A stretch of DNA of 64,000 nt, from positions 5,128,501 through 5,192,500 of the forward strand of contig NZ_CP100604.1 of assembly GCF_031202265.1 (NCBI RefSeq). The letters run 5' to 3'. Both the position numbers and the translations under genes were made by a program. This document shows, piece after piece, positions 34,889 through 43,058 of the stretch. The stretch's first letter is position 1. Each line of letters begins with the position of its first letter. The notes under the pieces were generated by a model that saw only the letters and a list, made by a program, of their open reading frames with translations, searched no databases and was not told the DNA's origin. The DNA comes from Bradyrhizobium sp. Ash2021 (lineage in GTDB: Bacteria; Pseudomonadota; Alphaproteobacteria; Rhizobiales; Xanthobacteraceae).

Positions 34889-36406
34889 CTAGTTCAGCTT
34901 CCAATCGCCGCCGGCTTCGATCGCCGACGCCAGTTTTATCAGCGTTGTTTCCTCGAAATGGCGCCCGACTATCATCAAGCCGACCGGCAAACCATTGACG
35001 CGGCCGCATGGTACGGTGAAAGCGGGATGGCCGGACACGTCGAACGAGCAGGTATTCGCCTGCATGTTGAGCGCGGTATCGATCGCGATGCCGAGAGGCG
35101 CATCGGCCGGCGGGATCAGGCTCGCCGTAAAAGGAATCGTCGGCATCGCCAGCACGTCGAATTTCTCGAGCGCTTCGTCATAGGCGCGGCGCAGCAACCC
35201 CCGCAGGTTCTGCGCCTTCGAATGATAGCGTCCGTGATAATGGCGGTGCATGTATTCGCCGAGCATCAGCACCAACTTCACGGTCGGCGACACGTCGTTG
35301 ATCCGCGTTCCCATGCCGCGGGCAAAGGCTTCCTGCATCGAAAGCGGATAGTAGCCGTGGATGTTGTTACCGACGCCATAGCCCTTCAGCATCATCTCGG
35401 CCGCGCCTTCGAGGATGATGCCGCTCCAGACATGGGGCCCGTCGAGATGCCAGGGCAGCGAAATCTCCTCGCTTTCGACGCCGGCCTTTGCCAGCGCCGC
35501 AATCGTCTGCCGCACCTTTTCGTTGACCGCGGGATCACTTTCCGGATGGCCAAATCCCTCGCGCAGAATGCCCACCCGCAGTCCGTTCACGGGTTTGCCG
35601 ACCGCCCCCATATAGTCTCCGGTGCGCGCGGCGATCGTCCTCGTATCCCAGCCATCATGGCCGGCGATGACCGTCAGCAGGCGCGCGACATCTTCGACCG
35701 ACGCGCACATCGGACCGCAATGATCGACGGAATAGCTGATCGGCATCGAGCCCGTCGTTGGCACCAGCCCCCAGGTCGGCTTCAGACCATACACTCCGCA
35801 CCAGCTCGACGGCGTCCGGATCGATCCACCCTGATCTCCGCCCAGCGCCATCGGCACTTCACCCGCCGCCACAAGCGCAGCGCTTCCACCAGATGAGCCG
35901 CCGGCACTATGGGCAGGATTATGCGGATTGCGTATCACGCCGCCCGCGCAGGTATGGCTTGCACCGGAGAAGCAGAGATCCTCGCAGGCCGCCTTGCCCG
36001 CAATCCTACCGCCCGCTTCGAGAATTCGCGTCACAACCGTGGCGTCCAGTTCCGGGACGTAACCTTCGAGCAGCGCGGAGCCATTCATCATCGGGACGCC
36101 CGCGACGCAGATATTGTCCTTGATAGCGACCTTCTTGCCGCTCAGCAGCCCTTCAGCGCCGGTGCGGATATCTGTCTTCCAATACCAGGCGCCGTACGGA
36201 TTCTCCGATGCCGGGGGCCGATACCCCGGTGAACGCGGCGCAACTGGCGCCAAGGCGGGCGGGACCAATTCGTCAAGCCGGCCGTAAGAGGCCAAAGGGC
36301 CTTTGAAGGCCTGCTGAAAAGCCGCGACCTCGTCGGCGCTAAGGACGAGACCGAAATCGGACCCGAGGTCGTCGATCTGTTCCAACGTCGGAAGGCGAAC
36401 TGCCAT
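34889..36406 (-). CDS. Amidase (amidase signature family), first gene of the amide operon
   Basis: 505 residues from the ATG at 36406 (MAVRLPTLEQIDDLGSDFGL). Lys in GKKVAIKDNICVAGVPMMNG, cis-Ser in AGGSSGGSAALVAAGEVPMA, nucleophile in GGDQGGSIRTPSSWCGVYGL. The frame is open upstream to 36523, but those codons cover the leader terminator, so the 36406 start is right. As the first gene behind the AmiR-type leader, its expression should depend directly on antitermination. Paralogue of the amidase at 26247-27761. Confidence 0.9.
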   Translation of the reverse strand: MAVRLPTLEQIDDLGSDFGLVLSADEVAAFQQAFKGPLASYGRLDELVPPALAPVAPRSPGYRPPASENPYGAWYWKTDIRTGAEGLLSGKKVAIKDNICVAGVPMMNGSALLEGYVPELDATVVTRILEAGGRIAGKAACEDLCFSGASHTCAGGVIRNPHNPAHSAGGSSGGSAALVAAGEVPMALGGDQGGSIRTPSSWCGVYGLKPTWGLVPTTGSMPISYSVDHCGPMCASVEDVARLLTVIAGHDGWDTRTIAARTGDYMGAVGKPVNGLRVGILREGFGHPESDPAVNEKVRQTIAALAKAGVESEEISLPWHLDGPHVWSGIILEGAAEMMLKGYGVGNNIHGYYPLSMQEAFARGMGTRINDVSPTVKLVLMLGEYMHRHYHGRYHSKAQNLRGLLRRAYDEALEKFDVLAMPTIPFTASLIPPADAPLGIAIDTALNMQANTCSFDVSGHPAFTVPCGRVNGLPVGLMIVGRHFEETTLIKLASAIEAGGDWKLN

Positions 36407-36420
36407 GCTCCACCCACTTC

Positions 36421-36500
36421 TTGTCTTTTGGAAGACAAACGAAAAAAGCCACCCGCGGCCTGAAAAGGCCCCGAATGGCATCAATGCCGCTGCTATCAAT
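36421..36500 (-). promoter_or_regulatory. Amidase-operon leader: ANTAR-type hairpin plus intrinsic terminator
   Basis: On the minus strand a 13-bp stem (GCCATTCGGGGCC at 36479-36467 with GGCCGCGGGTGGC at 36460-36448, one mismatch, two G-U pairs), loop TTTTCA, then six T (36447-36442): an intrinsic terminator ending 36 bp before the amidase ATG. Directly upstream, GGC-ATTGAT-GCC (36488-36477) is a hexaloop hairpin with A at loop position 1 and G at position 4, the ANTAR recognition rule, and its 3' arm overlaps the terminator's 5' arm. A second ATTGAT lies at 36500-36495. A further hairpin (36421-36438) precedes the ribosome-binding site. AmiR binding would free the operon from termination. 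Confidence 0.7.
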
Positions 36501-36748
36501 TGTCGTGTCGGTTTACGCGGCAAAACGAAACGTGCAGATCATCACCCAGACATCATCGGCTGGGCGAGAACTGTTTCGCCATGCACGTATTCACGTACCA
36601 TATGATTGTGTCCGAGCGTCGGCCGTCTTGTCAATGAGACGCCGGCACCTTTTTTATGCATGGTGCGGCACAAATGACGTGCAACGCGCTTTTGATAATA
36701 CAGGATCGCGATGATATCATTTGCCGTCAGCCGCTCCGAGCCTCACTG

Positions 36749-37930
36749 ATGAAAAAGCCGTCGATCCCTCTCGGCCTCGTGTTCTCCCAATCGGGACCTT
36801 ACGCCATGATGGCGGGCGAGATGCTGAAGAGCGCGTGGATGGCGATCGACGAAGTCAATCAAAGCCATGAGTTCGATTTCACATTCGCCGCCCATCTGCG
36901 CGATCCCGGCGGCGTCGTCGCCGCTTATCATGACGCATGCGCCGATTTAATTCGCCAAGAACAAGTCGAGCATATCGTCGGTTGCTACACGTCGGCTTCG
37001 CGCAAACAGGTCATTCCCATCGTCGAGCGCACCGAACGGCTGCTTTGGCATCCGGCGAGGTATGAGGGTTTTGAAAGCAGCGACAATGTCATCTATGTCG
37101 GAGCAGCGCCCAATCACAACGTGGTGCCGCTGGTGCGGCACATGCTGGATCACATCTCCAGCGACGTGTTCTGCATCGGGTCCAACTACGTCTGGACCTG
37201 GGAAACCAACCGGGTCATTCGCGAGATCGTAACCAGCGCGGGCGGCCGCATCCTTGCCGAACGCCTGCTGGAGCTCGGCGAGACCGCCGTCGATCATATC
37301 GTGCGGGAAATCATCGACCGGAAGCCGCCGGTGGTGTTCAACACACTGGTCGGCGAATCCAGCTACGCCTTCGTTCGTGCGCTGCATGAAGCGACGACGC
37401 GCGCGAGGCTGACGATCCCGATGCTGAGCTGCAGCCTCTGCGAGCCGGAACTCAAGCTGATCGGGCCCGCAGCCTCGGTCGGATGCATCACATCGTCGGC
37501 CTATTTCGAGAGCATCGACCGGCCCCAGAACCGTGCTTTTGTCGCCCGGTGGAGGGCCCGCCACGGCACGGACAGCAACCCTTCCGTCGACGGGCAATCG
37601 ACTTACGTCTGCGTCATGCTGCTGGCGCGCGCCATTCGCCGCGCCGGCACCACGGATGTTGCCGCCGTCCGGCGCGCTGCAGCAAATCACCGCTACGAAT
37701 CCCCGCAGGGCCCGGTTTGGGTCGACCCCGACAATAACCACTGCTTCCTGACGCCCCGTTTGGCACGCTCCGTGCCTGGATGTCAGTTCGAGATCTTCTG
37801 GGAGGCAGAGGCCCCCGAGCGCCCCGACCCCTATCTTTCGAACCTCGACCTGGCGACGATTGGCATGAGACCGGAGAAAAGCAATGATACGATGCCGAAG
37901 CGGGCAAACCATTTGCGTGTCGTGAAATGA
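36749..37930 (+). CDS. amiC: AmiC-like amide sensor/negative regulator
   Basis: 393 residues from the ATG at 36749 (MKKPSIPLGLVFSQSGPYAM), without a signal peptide, so cytosolic, unlike transporter binding proteins. Peripla_BP fold with HIVGCYTSASRKQVIPIVER, NVIYVGAAPNHNVVPLVRHM, FCIGSNYVWTWETNRVIREI and VDGQSTYVCVMLLARAI. In the Pseudomonas amidase system AmiC holds AmiR inactive until an amide binds. It overlaps amiR by ATGA and is divergent from the amidase operon, the expected arrangement. The ORF extends upstream to 36656, but the ATG at 36749 gives the proper domain start. Confidence 0.88.
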   Translation: MKKPSIPLGLVFSQSGPYAMMAGEMLKSAWMAIDEVNQSHEFDFTFAAHLRDPGGVVAAYHDACADLIRQEQVEHIVGCYTSASRKQVIPIVERTERLLWHPARYEGFESSDNVIYVGAAPNHNVVPLVRHMLDHISSDVFCIGSNYVWTWETNRVIREIVTSAGGRILAERLLELGETAVDHIVREIIDRKPPVVFNTLVGESSYAFVRALHEATTRARLTIPMLSCSLCEPELKLIGPAASVGCITSSAYFESIDRPQNRAFVARWRARHGTDSNPSVDGQSTYVCVMLLARAIRRAGTTDVAAVRRAAANHRYESPQGPVWVDPDNNHCFLTPRLARSVPGCQFEIFWEAEAPERPDPYLSNLDLATIGMRPEKSNDTMPKRANHLRVVK

Positions 37931-38529
37931 CTAAGCCCTCGCCCTTCTCTGTTCGCGGCCGTCGCGTTCTCATGGTGATGAGAGATGAACGCGAAATCTT
38001 GACCATGCGCCGGCAGTTCAACCGCCTGGGCATGGCGGTTACGGAGCATGATCCGGCCGAAGCGCCGCCGCCCGGCGACGCCGTCGATGTTATCGTGATG
38101 GATGGGGACAGCATTCCCATCAAATGCGATACGGCCGCGGCGTGGAGGATCGGCGCGCCTATCATCGCGCTGATTGGAACGGAGACGCCCAGCCGCCTGA
38201 AATGGCTGCTCGATCTGCAGCCGGCGTCGTTTCTCGTCAAACCGCTGCGTTCGGCCGGACTCTACACCGCACTGGTGGTGGCGTTCGACGCCGCCCAGCG
38301 AAGAACTAACGAAGCCGCCCACGTCGAAAGACTGGAAGGCCGTGTTCGTTCCCGGCGAGTGGTATTCGCAGCCGTTCTGCAGATTATGCGCGGCCACGGT
38401 CTCTCCGAAACCGAAGCCTTCGCGCTCATTCGGCAGACGGCGATGCGGCATCGCACGACGGTCGAGCAATTGAGCGCGGAAATCGTTGCGGTCGGTGGCA
38501 TGCCGAACCGTACGACGCGAACCGCGTAA
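37927..38529 (+). CDS. amiR: AmiR-like transcription antiterminator (ANTAR)
   Basis: 200 residues: a pseudo-receiver domain (RRVLMVMRDEREILTMRRQF, then VDVIVMDGDSIPIK, where the phospho-acceptor context is degenerate), a coiled coil (AAHVERLEGRVRSRRVVFAA) and a C-terminal ANTAR domain (VLQIMRGHGLSETEAFALIR, then QTAMRHRTTVEQLSAEIV). It binds hexaloop hairpins in leader RNA and prevents termination. Its target is most likely the leader at 36421-36500. The C-terminus is convergent with pncA, only 9 bp apart. Confidence 0.9.
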   Translation: MTKPSPFSVRGRRVLMVMRDEREILTMRRQFNRLGMAVTEHDPAEAPPPGDAVDVIVMDGDSIPIKCDTAAAWRIGAPIIALIGTETPSRLKWLLDLQPASFLVKPLRSAGLYTALVVAFDAAQRRTNEAAHVERLEGRVRSRRVVFAAVLQIMRGHGLSETEAFALIRQTAMRHRTTVEQLSAEIVAVGGMPNRTTRTA

Positions 38530-38538
38530 TCCTAGCGC

Positions 38539-39165
38539 CTAAGCGAGATCGCTCACCCGCTGCACGCTCGCGGCCGCCATCCCCGTCCATGCCGCGTCGA
38601 GCGAGCCTGCGAGATCGATGGCCCTGCAGGCGGGTTCGATCAGCACCGTGTCGAAACCGAGCTGTCGCGCGTCCACAGCGGAGTAGTAGACGCAAAAATC
38701 CGTCGCAAGCCCGGCGATGAAGATTCGCTTCAAGCCGCGTTCGCCCAGATAGCCTGCCAGACCCGTGGGAGTGCGCCGGTCGTACTCATAGAATGCCGAA
38801 TAGGAATCGATCGCCGGCCGGAAGCCTTTGCGGACGACAAGCTCCGCCCGATGTGTCTCCAACTCCGGATGAAAGGCCGAGCCCGACCTGCCCTGGATAC
38901 AATGATCGGGCCACAGCGTTTGCTGGCCATAAGGCATCTCGATGGTCCCAAATGGTGCCGAGCCCGGATGCGAGGATGCAAACGAGCTATGGCCGGCCGG
39001 ATGCCAGTCCTGGGTCAGCGCGACATGGCTGAAGCGCCCGGCAAGGCGATTGATGACCGGCATAATGGCATCGCCGTCCGCAACCGCAAGCGCGCCGCCG
39101 GCGCAGAAATCGCTCTGGACGTCAATCACCAACAGTAGATCGTCGTCCCCTGGCTGGATAGGCAT
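38539..39165 (-). CDS. pncA: Nicotinamidase/isochorismatase-family amidohydrolase
   Basis: 208 residues: acid in LLVIDVQSDFCAGGALAV, metal-binding TQDWHPAGHSSFASSH (Asp, two His), Lys in VVRKGFRPAIDSYSAF and nucleophile Cys in GLATDFCVYYSAVDAR, all as in PncA. It hydrolyses nicotinamide to nicotinate and ammonia for NAD recycling. Lying beside the amide regulon it may be co-opted for amide catabolism, but the residues match true nicotinamidases. Independent of the amide operon by orientation. Confidence 0.9.
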   Translation of the reverse strand: MPIQPGDDDLLLVIDVQSDFCAGGALAVADGDAIMPVINRLAGRFSHVALTQDWHPAGHSSFASSHPGSAPFGTIEMPYGQQTLWPDHCIQGRSGSAFHPELETHRAELVVRKGFRPAIDSYSAFYEYDRRTPTGLAGYLGERGLKRIFIAGLATDFCVYYSAVDARQLGFDTVLIEPACRAIDLAGSLDAAWTGMAAASVQRVSDLA

Positions 39166-39539
39166 TTTGAGCCCGCGTTAGTGTTAGCCACCGGACCTTA
39201 GTCTAACGCGCGTGCGCGATCGAAGGACATTGCCCGGCACAATCAGCATGTCCGCTAGGTGCCGATAGCGTTGCAAAAGTCTTTTTGGGCCACCGAACAC
39301 AAATTTTGAGAGCCACTGATGCGGCTACACGAAAATTATGTGGGGGAGTCATCAGCGAACGATGAACTTCCCCATGACTTCAGTGGTGGGCCTGAGGGTA
39401 CATCGAACAGGGATTGCCGTTCGTTTCGTCGTTTGGCGGGAAATTGGCGGTGCAACAATTTCGGAGTTTTGCAACACTATTTGCCAGAAACAGACATCGC
39501 CGGTCGCGAGAACAATGAAAGAGGCAACTGAGGCTGTAT
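39166..39539. other. Intergenic region with no convincing gene
   Basis: 374 bp. A 70-codon plus-strand frame (39319-39531) lacks protein-like patterning. The end of the region (about 39472-39502) reads TTTTGCAACACTATTTGCC-AGAAACAGACAT, which resembles TTTTGCAAACGTATCTGCC-AAAAACAGATAT near 11280-11312. This shared block may be the border of a mobile unit. Confidence 0.45.
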
Positions 39540-39719
39540 TTACTCTTTCTGACCCAACAATTTGCCGGTTGACCGGTCGATGAAGTGTACCCGAGTGCAG
39601 GCCGGACAGGTGACGCCTTCGTAAGTGCAACGCTTCTCGTCGGGTTGCAGCGGCTCGTCAGCCAGCCAATGCTGGACTTTCAAGGCCGTCTGAGGGCATC
39701 TGAAAATCACGTTGGTCAT
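39540..39719 (-). CDS. Small zinc-ribbon-like protein
   Basis: 59 residues from the ATG at 39719 (MTNVIFRCPQTALKVQHWLA). One Cys near the N-terminus (FRCP) and two in GVTCPACTRVHFID, plus a Cys in KRCTYEG, give possible metal ligands. Similar small proteins are frequent in Bradyrhizobium genomes. Function unknown; the pattern is that of a rubredoxin-like or Zn-ribbon knuckle. Confidence 0.6.
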   Translation of the reverse strand: MTNVIFRCPQTALKVQHWLADEPLQPDEKRCTYEGVTCPACTRVHFIDRSTGKLLGQKE

Positions 39720-39946
39720 GAGGGCCAATAATGGCCCTACGCCGCGGTTCCGTTTTGATCCTTCGCAAGTCGCCGTCAGTTCGGGTCACTTCCGCTTTGC
39801 CCCCGAAAGCGGACTTGAATTGACGCTGGTGCAATGTCCGTTTCGTGCCAGAACCGGAAGTCGGTAACGCAATGAGCAATCACATCACGCGTGGAAGAGC
39901 GGGCACACCAAGTGGCATGCCCGCAGTTTCGAAGGACCTTGCCCGC
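39720..39946. repeat. Intergenic copy of the dispersed 'ccgaaagcggac' repeat
   Basis: It contains TTGATCCTTCGCAAGTCGCC...CTTCCGCTTTGCCCCCGAAAGCGGACTTG, a variant of the repeat family seen at 51.7, 52.9, 53.6, 56.9, 57.6 and 58.4 kb. A translated version (QFKSAFGGKAEVT) is widely predicted as protein but is not coding. Confidence 0.55.
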
Positions 39947-40018
39947 CTAGTCTTTGGCTTTGGCGAGTGCGTGCTGGATGACCTGATGGTCATCGCTCGT
40001 CAACTGCGTCGGCCCTAG

Positions 40019-41471
40019 GAGTCCGTCCAGATAGGTGCTGCGACGGGCATTTATTGGCATGTTAGCCGGCTCAGGCAGCCTTTGCGAGGGTGAACAGCTT
40101 CAGGAGGTTGTGGGCGGTGCAGATCATGGCCCACTCGGCACGCACTTTTTCGACACCCCGCAACAGGAACTGGCGGAAGCCGCGCGCCTGTTTGATCTGT
40201 CCGAACACCGGTTCGACCACTTGCTTTCTCAATCGGTAGGGCGTTTCGAAGCCGCCATCGTCGATCTTCTTTCGCATCCGTTGGGTCAGCGGTCCGCCGA
40301 TTTTTCCGTTCGCGGCTGTCGGGTGCTTGGCGCGTCCAGGCGCGACATAGCCGTCAACGCGATGTGCTTCGAGCGCTTCGAGATTGGATTCGCTGCAGTA
40401 GCCGGAGTCCGCTGAGGCCTGCTCCGGCGTGCGGCCGAGATTGTTCTCGATGGCCTCGATCAGGGGCACCAGCTGGCCCTGATCGTTGCCGCACTGCGTC
40501 AGTTCGTGCGCGACAATGATCTGGGCGCCTGCGTCGACGGCGGCCTGTGCATTATAGGCCTGAACGAAGCCATCCTTCGACTTCATGATGCGGCTTTCCG
40601 GATCGGTGAAGTTGCGTTGCGACTTGGGATCAGGCTGGTCCGATGCCGGCGCCGCCGGTTTGCCCGGCTTCTTGCGGCCTTCGGCTTGGCGCTGCTGTTC
40701 CTTTTCGGCCTCGATGCGACGCTCTTCCTCCGCGGCCAGCCTGGCGTCGGCCTCCAGCGCCGCCATCGCCTGCTGGATCTTCGCCAGCCGCTTCTCCTTG
40801 TCGCCAGCCCAATCCGGCAGCTCGTCGCCGCGTTTGTCTTTGCCGAAAGTCTCGTCCTCCTGAGCATCCGCCGCCTCAGCGGCCGCCAGCATGCGAGCGA
40901 CCTCGGCTTTCAATTCCGCCTCGCGTTTCTTCATGCGCTCATAACTCATCGCTTTATGTTTCGACGCGTTCGCTTTGATCTTCGTGCCATCAAGCGCGAC
41001 ATGGCCGAGTTTGACCAGCCCTGCCGTCTCGCACAACTTCAGAACCTGCAGGAACAGTGCGCCGAGCGCCTTCAAATGCCGCTTGCGGAAGTCGCTGATC
41101 GTGCGAAAATCCGGCGGATCGAGCGCGACAATCATTACAAAATCATTCCGTTCGCGGCAGGCCTTCGCGATCCGCCGCGATGAATACAGCCCACTCGCAT
41201 AGCCGTGCAGCACAAGCGCCACCATCATGCGCGGGTCGAACGGCGGCTGCCCGAGCCCGCTCACATAGCTGCCCGTGATCTCCTTGAGATCGAGGCTCTC
41301 CCGCACCAGTTCAACGATAAACCGCGAGACATGGCCTTTCGGCACGAAGTCCTGCACATTCGGCGGCAGAAGCAGCGTCTGATCGATATTCCAGGGGCGA
41401 AAATACTTGCTCATCGCCCAAGGTTGAATCAGACTCGCTCAGAATTGAACAGCCACTATTCGGACAGGCTC
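40019..41471 (-). mobile_element. IS1182-family insertion sequence (1453 bp)
   Basis: Ends GAGTCCGTCCAGATAGGTGC (left) and, on the complement of the right end, GAGCCTGTCCGAATAGTGGC. Flanked by a CTAG duplication (40015-40018, 41472-41475); 4-bp palindromic duplications are usual for this family. It lies in an arylsulfatase gene remnant. Confidence 0.92.
40071..41414 (-). CDS. IS1182-family transposase
   Basis: 447 residues. DUF772 N-terminal domain (FRPWNIDQTLLLPPNVQDFV, then FDPRMMVALVLHGYASGLYS), first Asp in LGHVALDGTKIKANASKHKA, a long charged coiled coil (about 160-260), a second Asp in ASADSGYCSE and the C-terminal VVEPVFGQIKQARGFRQFLL with the Glu. Complete and probably functional. 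Confidence 0.95.
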   Translation of the reverse strand: MSKYFRPWNIDQTLLLPPNVQDFVPKGHVSRFIVELVRESLDLKEITGSYVSGLGQPPFDPRMMVALVLHGYASGLYSSRRIAKACRERNDFVMIVALDPPDFRTISDFRKRHLKALGALFLQVLKLCETAGLVKLGHVALDGTKIKANASKHKAMSYERMKKREAELKAEVARMLAAAEAADAQEDETFGKDKRGDELPDWAGDKEKRLAKIQQAMAALEADARLAAEEERRIEAEKEQQRQAEGRKKPGKPAAPASDQPDPKSQRNFTDPESRIMKSKDGFVQAYNAQAAVDAGAQIIVAHELTQCGNDQGQLVPLIEAIENNLGRTPEQASADSGYCSESNLEALEAHRVDGYVAPGRAKHPTAANGKIGGPLTQRMRKKIDDGGFETPYRLRKQVVEPVFGQIKQARGFRQFLLRGVEKVRAEWAMICTAHNLLKLFTLAKAA

Positions 41472-41809
41472 CTAGCATGAAGGTCAGCTTGTTGAGCTTG
41501 CCAGTGAAGCGGAACGGCACTTGGTAATCCACGTCATCCACTGGCGTGCGGGTATCCACGCCGACGTCGAAGGTCTCATCCACGGTCATGAGGAACGGGA
41601 TCGTGAAACCGAAGGTGGCCAACTCCAAGGCGAACAAGGCCGAGGCGGACCATGGTCTGGCCGCTCTACGGCTATCGGGCGCATCGATTCGGTGCTTTTT
41701 GGCAGGGAGCACGACCAGGAAATAGCATCGCTCCTGCACACCTTGCCGAGTTCCGTCTTGCTGCCTTTGTGAAGATTTCGCACCTCACTCGATCTAAACC
41801 CATCCCGCG

Positions 41810-42442
41810 CTAAGAGCGCGCGCGAAGGATTGTGACCCGCGTTTCGTCGATAAAGCTCTTCTCGTCCTGACCGGCTTGACGGAATAGATTGCGTTCGACC
41901 ACGAGCGCGCGTCCTTGGATCGATTTCGTGCATCTCTCCTTGACGTAGATGCCGCCGACGGGTTGTTCGCCGGCTTCGGGCTGGGCCTGCGTACAGGCCC
42001 ACCCGTCGGGGCCATAGCGGGCTTTCACCTGCGGGCCAAACAGGAAAGCCTTCTTGCGAAGATAGAGTCTTGCCTTTGGATCGGTCTCGATCTTGAGGCC
42101 GGCGACCGTGCCGGCGTTGTCGATCAGCGCCGTCAGGATGGCCGGATGACCCGCCACAACGGTGCCATTCCGGCTGGTTGCCGGATCGTAGCCAAACCGG
42201 AGCGCCCGCAGCCCGTCGGTGCCTGCGGGACAGTCGCGCCAGTCCGACCAGGCCGAAAGCTTGCGCTCAGCATCGGCCGCGCAAAAAAAGTCCGCGTAGC
42301 CAGCGGACGGAAGGTCGGCGACCGCTATTCCTATTCTGATGTCGCGCAGGTCGTTGCCGGAGAAATCCTGTGCGGCAGCTTGTTGCAATGCCGCCAGCAG
42401 AACGCCGCCCGCCACCATCGCCAGTCTGCTCCAGGGTCTCAT
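41810..42442 (-). CDS. Periplasmic protein of unknown function linked to a PQQ dehydrogenase
   Basis: 210 residues from the ATG at 42442, overlapping the cytochrome stop (ATGA). Signal peptide (1-24, SRLAMVAGGVLLAALQQAAA). Mature part has paired cysteines (YADFFCAADAERKLSAWSDW, RDCPAGTDGLRALRFGYDP, then DGWACTQAQPEAGEQ and KERCTKSIQG), suggesting disulfides. Its operon position behind cytochrome c and the alcohol dehydrogenase suggests a helper in PQQ enzyme function. No family recognised with certainty. Confidence 0.7.
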   Translation of the reverse strand: MRPWSRLAMVAGGVLLAALQQAAAQDFSGNDLRDIRIGIAVADLPSAGYADFFCAADAERKLSAWSDWRDCPAGTDGLRALRFGYDPATSRNGTVVAGHPAILTALIDNAGTVAGLKIETDPKARLYLRKKAFLFGPQVKARYGPDGWACTQAQPEAGEQPVGGIYVKERCTKSIQGRALVVERNLFRQAGQDEKSFIDETRVTILRARS

Positions 42443-42987
42443 TTCGATTGCCCCGAATTCGTTGTTTGGGTGACGGTCGGCTGCTCCGCCTTGTAGACAT
42501 CGCAGACCCGCGATGCATCGCCGAAGAAGTCGACGCATTCGCTGTAGTTCGGTTCCCCTTTGCCCTTGACATGGGCGAGGACGTAATCCGCCACGGCTTC
42601 CGCATCGCTGGGACGCAGGAACGTGTTGGCCTCCGGTGGCATCTGACTGCCGACGTCCTCGCGATTCATGCCGTAGCATTTGACGCTGTCATAGGCGCCG
42701 CGTGTAAAGAATGGCATGCCGGTTCCAGGCCTGCCGCATCCCACGGTTTCGATGATTTGTTCGCGCGTCAACTCGGTCTTGCGCAACGACAGTGCATCGC
42801 CGCCATAGCCACCGCCGCCATTGCCGTGCCACTTGTGGCAGCCAACGCAGTTGGCGCGCTTGAAGACGGCCTTGCCGAGATCGGTAGGATCCGCCGACTG
42901 CGCGGCGGCGCTTGCCGTCATCGCCGCAGATGCGACGATGACGAACGCAAGGATGGCTCCCGCAGGAGGCCAGTTGTGTCGTGTCAT
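42439..42987 (-). CDS. Periplasmic cytochrome c of the alcohol dehydrogenase operon
   Basis: 182 residues from the ATG at 42987. Signal peptide (AILAFVIVASAAMTASAAAQ), one haem site CVGCH (Cys47, Cys50, His51) and probable axial Met in DVGSQMPPEANTFLRPSD, typical of Cytochrome_C_2 domains that partner PQQ dehydrogenases. A Gly-rich loop (HGNGGGGYGGDA) follows the haem site, and two Cys pairs (CGRPGTG, KCYG; ECVDFFGDASRVC) may stabilise the fold. It would accept electrons from the dehydrogenase at 43059-44840. Confidence 0.88.
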   Translation of the reverse strand: MTRHNWPPAGAILAFVIVASAAMTASAAAQSADPTDLGKAVFKRANCVGCHKWHGNGGGGYGGDALSLRKTELTREQIIETVGCGRPGTGMPFFTRGAYDSVKCYGMNREDVGSQMPPEANTFLRPSDAEAVADYVLAHVKGKGEPNYSECVDFFGDASRVCDVYKAEQPTVTQTTNSGQSK

Positions 42988-43058
42988 TGTGCCTTGCCTG
43001 GCTGTGGAAGAGTGCGGGCGCAGAGGGTGCAAAATCCGATGCGCCCGCTCGCGATGCG

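Larger units (their letters stand above)
39947..41660 (-). pseudogene. Arylsulfatase C-terminal fragment, split by IS1182-family element
   Basis: Reading the minus strand from about 41660: FALELATFGFTIPFLMTVDE, then FDVGVDTRTPVDD, VPFRFTGKLNKLTFMLG, then the IS, then PTQLTSDDHQVIQHALAKAK and TAG at 39947-39949. Skipping the element (one CTAG copy) restores a continuous frame across the junction. The GxDTxTPVDxxYxxPFxFTGKLxKLT pattern is the conserved end of bacterial arylsulfatases. The catalytic N-terminal portion is absent from the window, so the gene was truncated before or besides the insertion. Confidence 0.75.

Noticed and set aside
34868..35896. 342-codon plus-strand frame
   Set aside because: Antisense to a clearly conserved amidase; Arg/His-rich composition with no domain. 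A shadow of high-GC codon usage.
39319..39531. 70-codon plus-strand frame
   Set aside because: No ribosome-binding site, no hydrophobic patterning, and it overlaps the border-like block at 39.48 kb.
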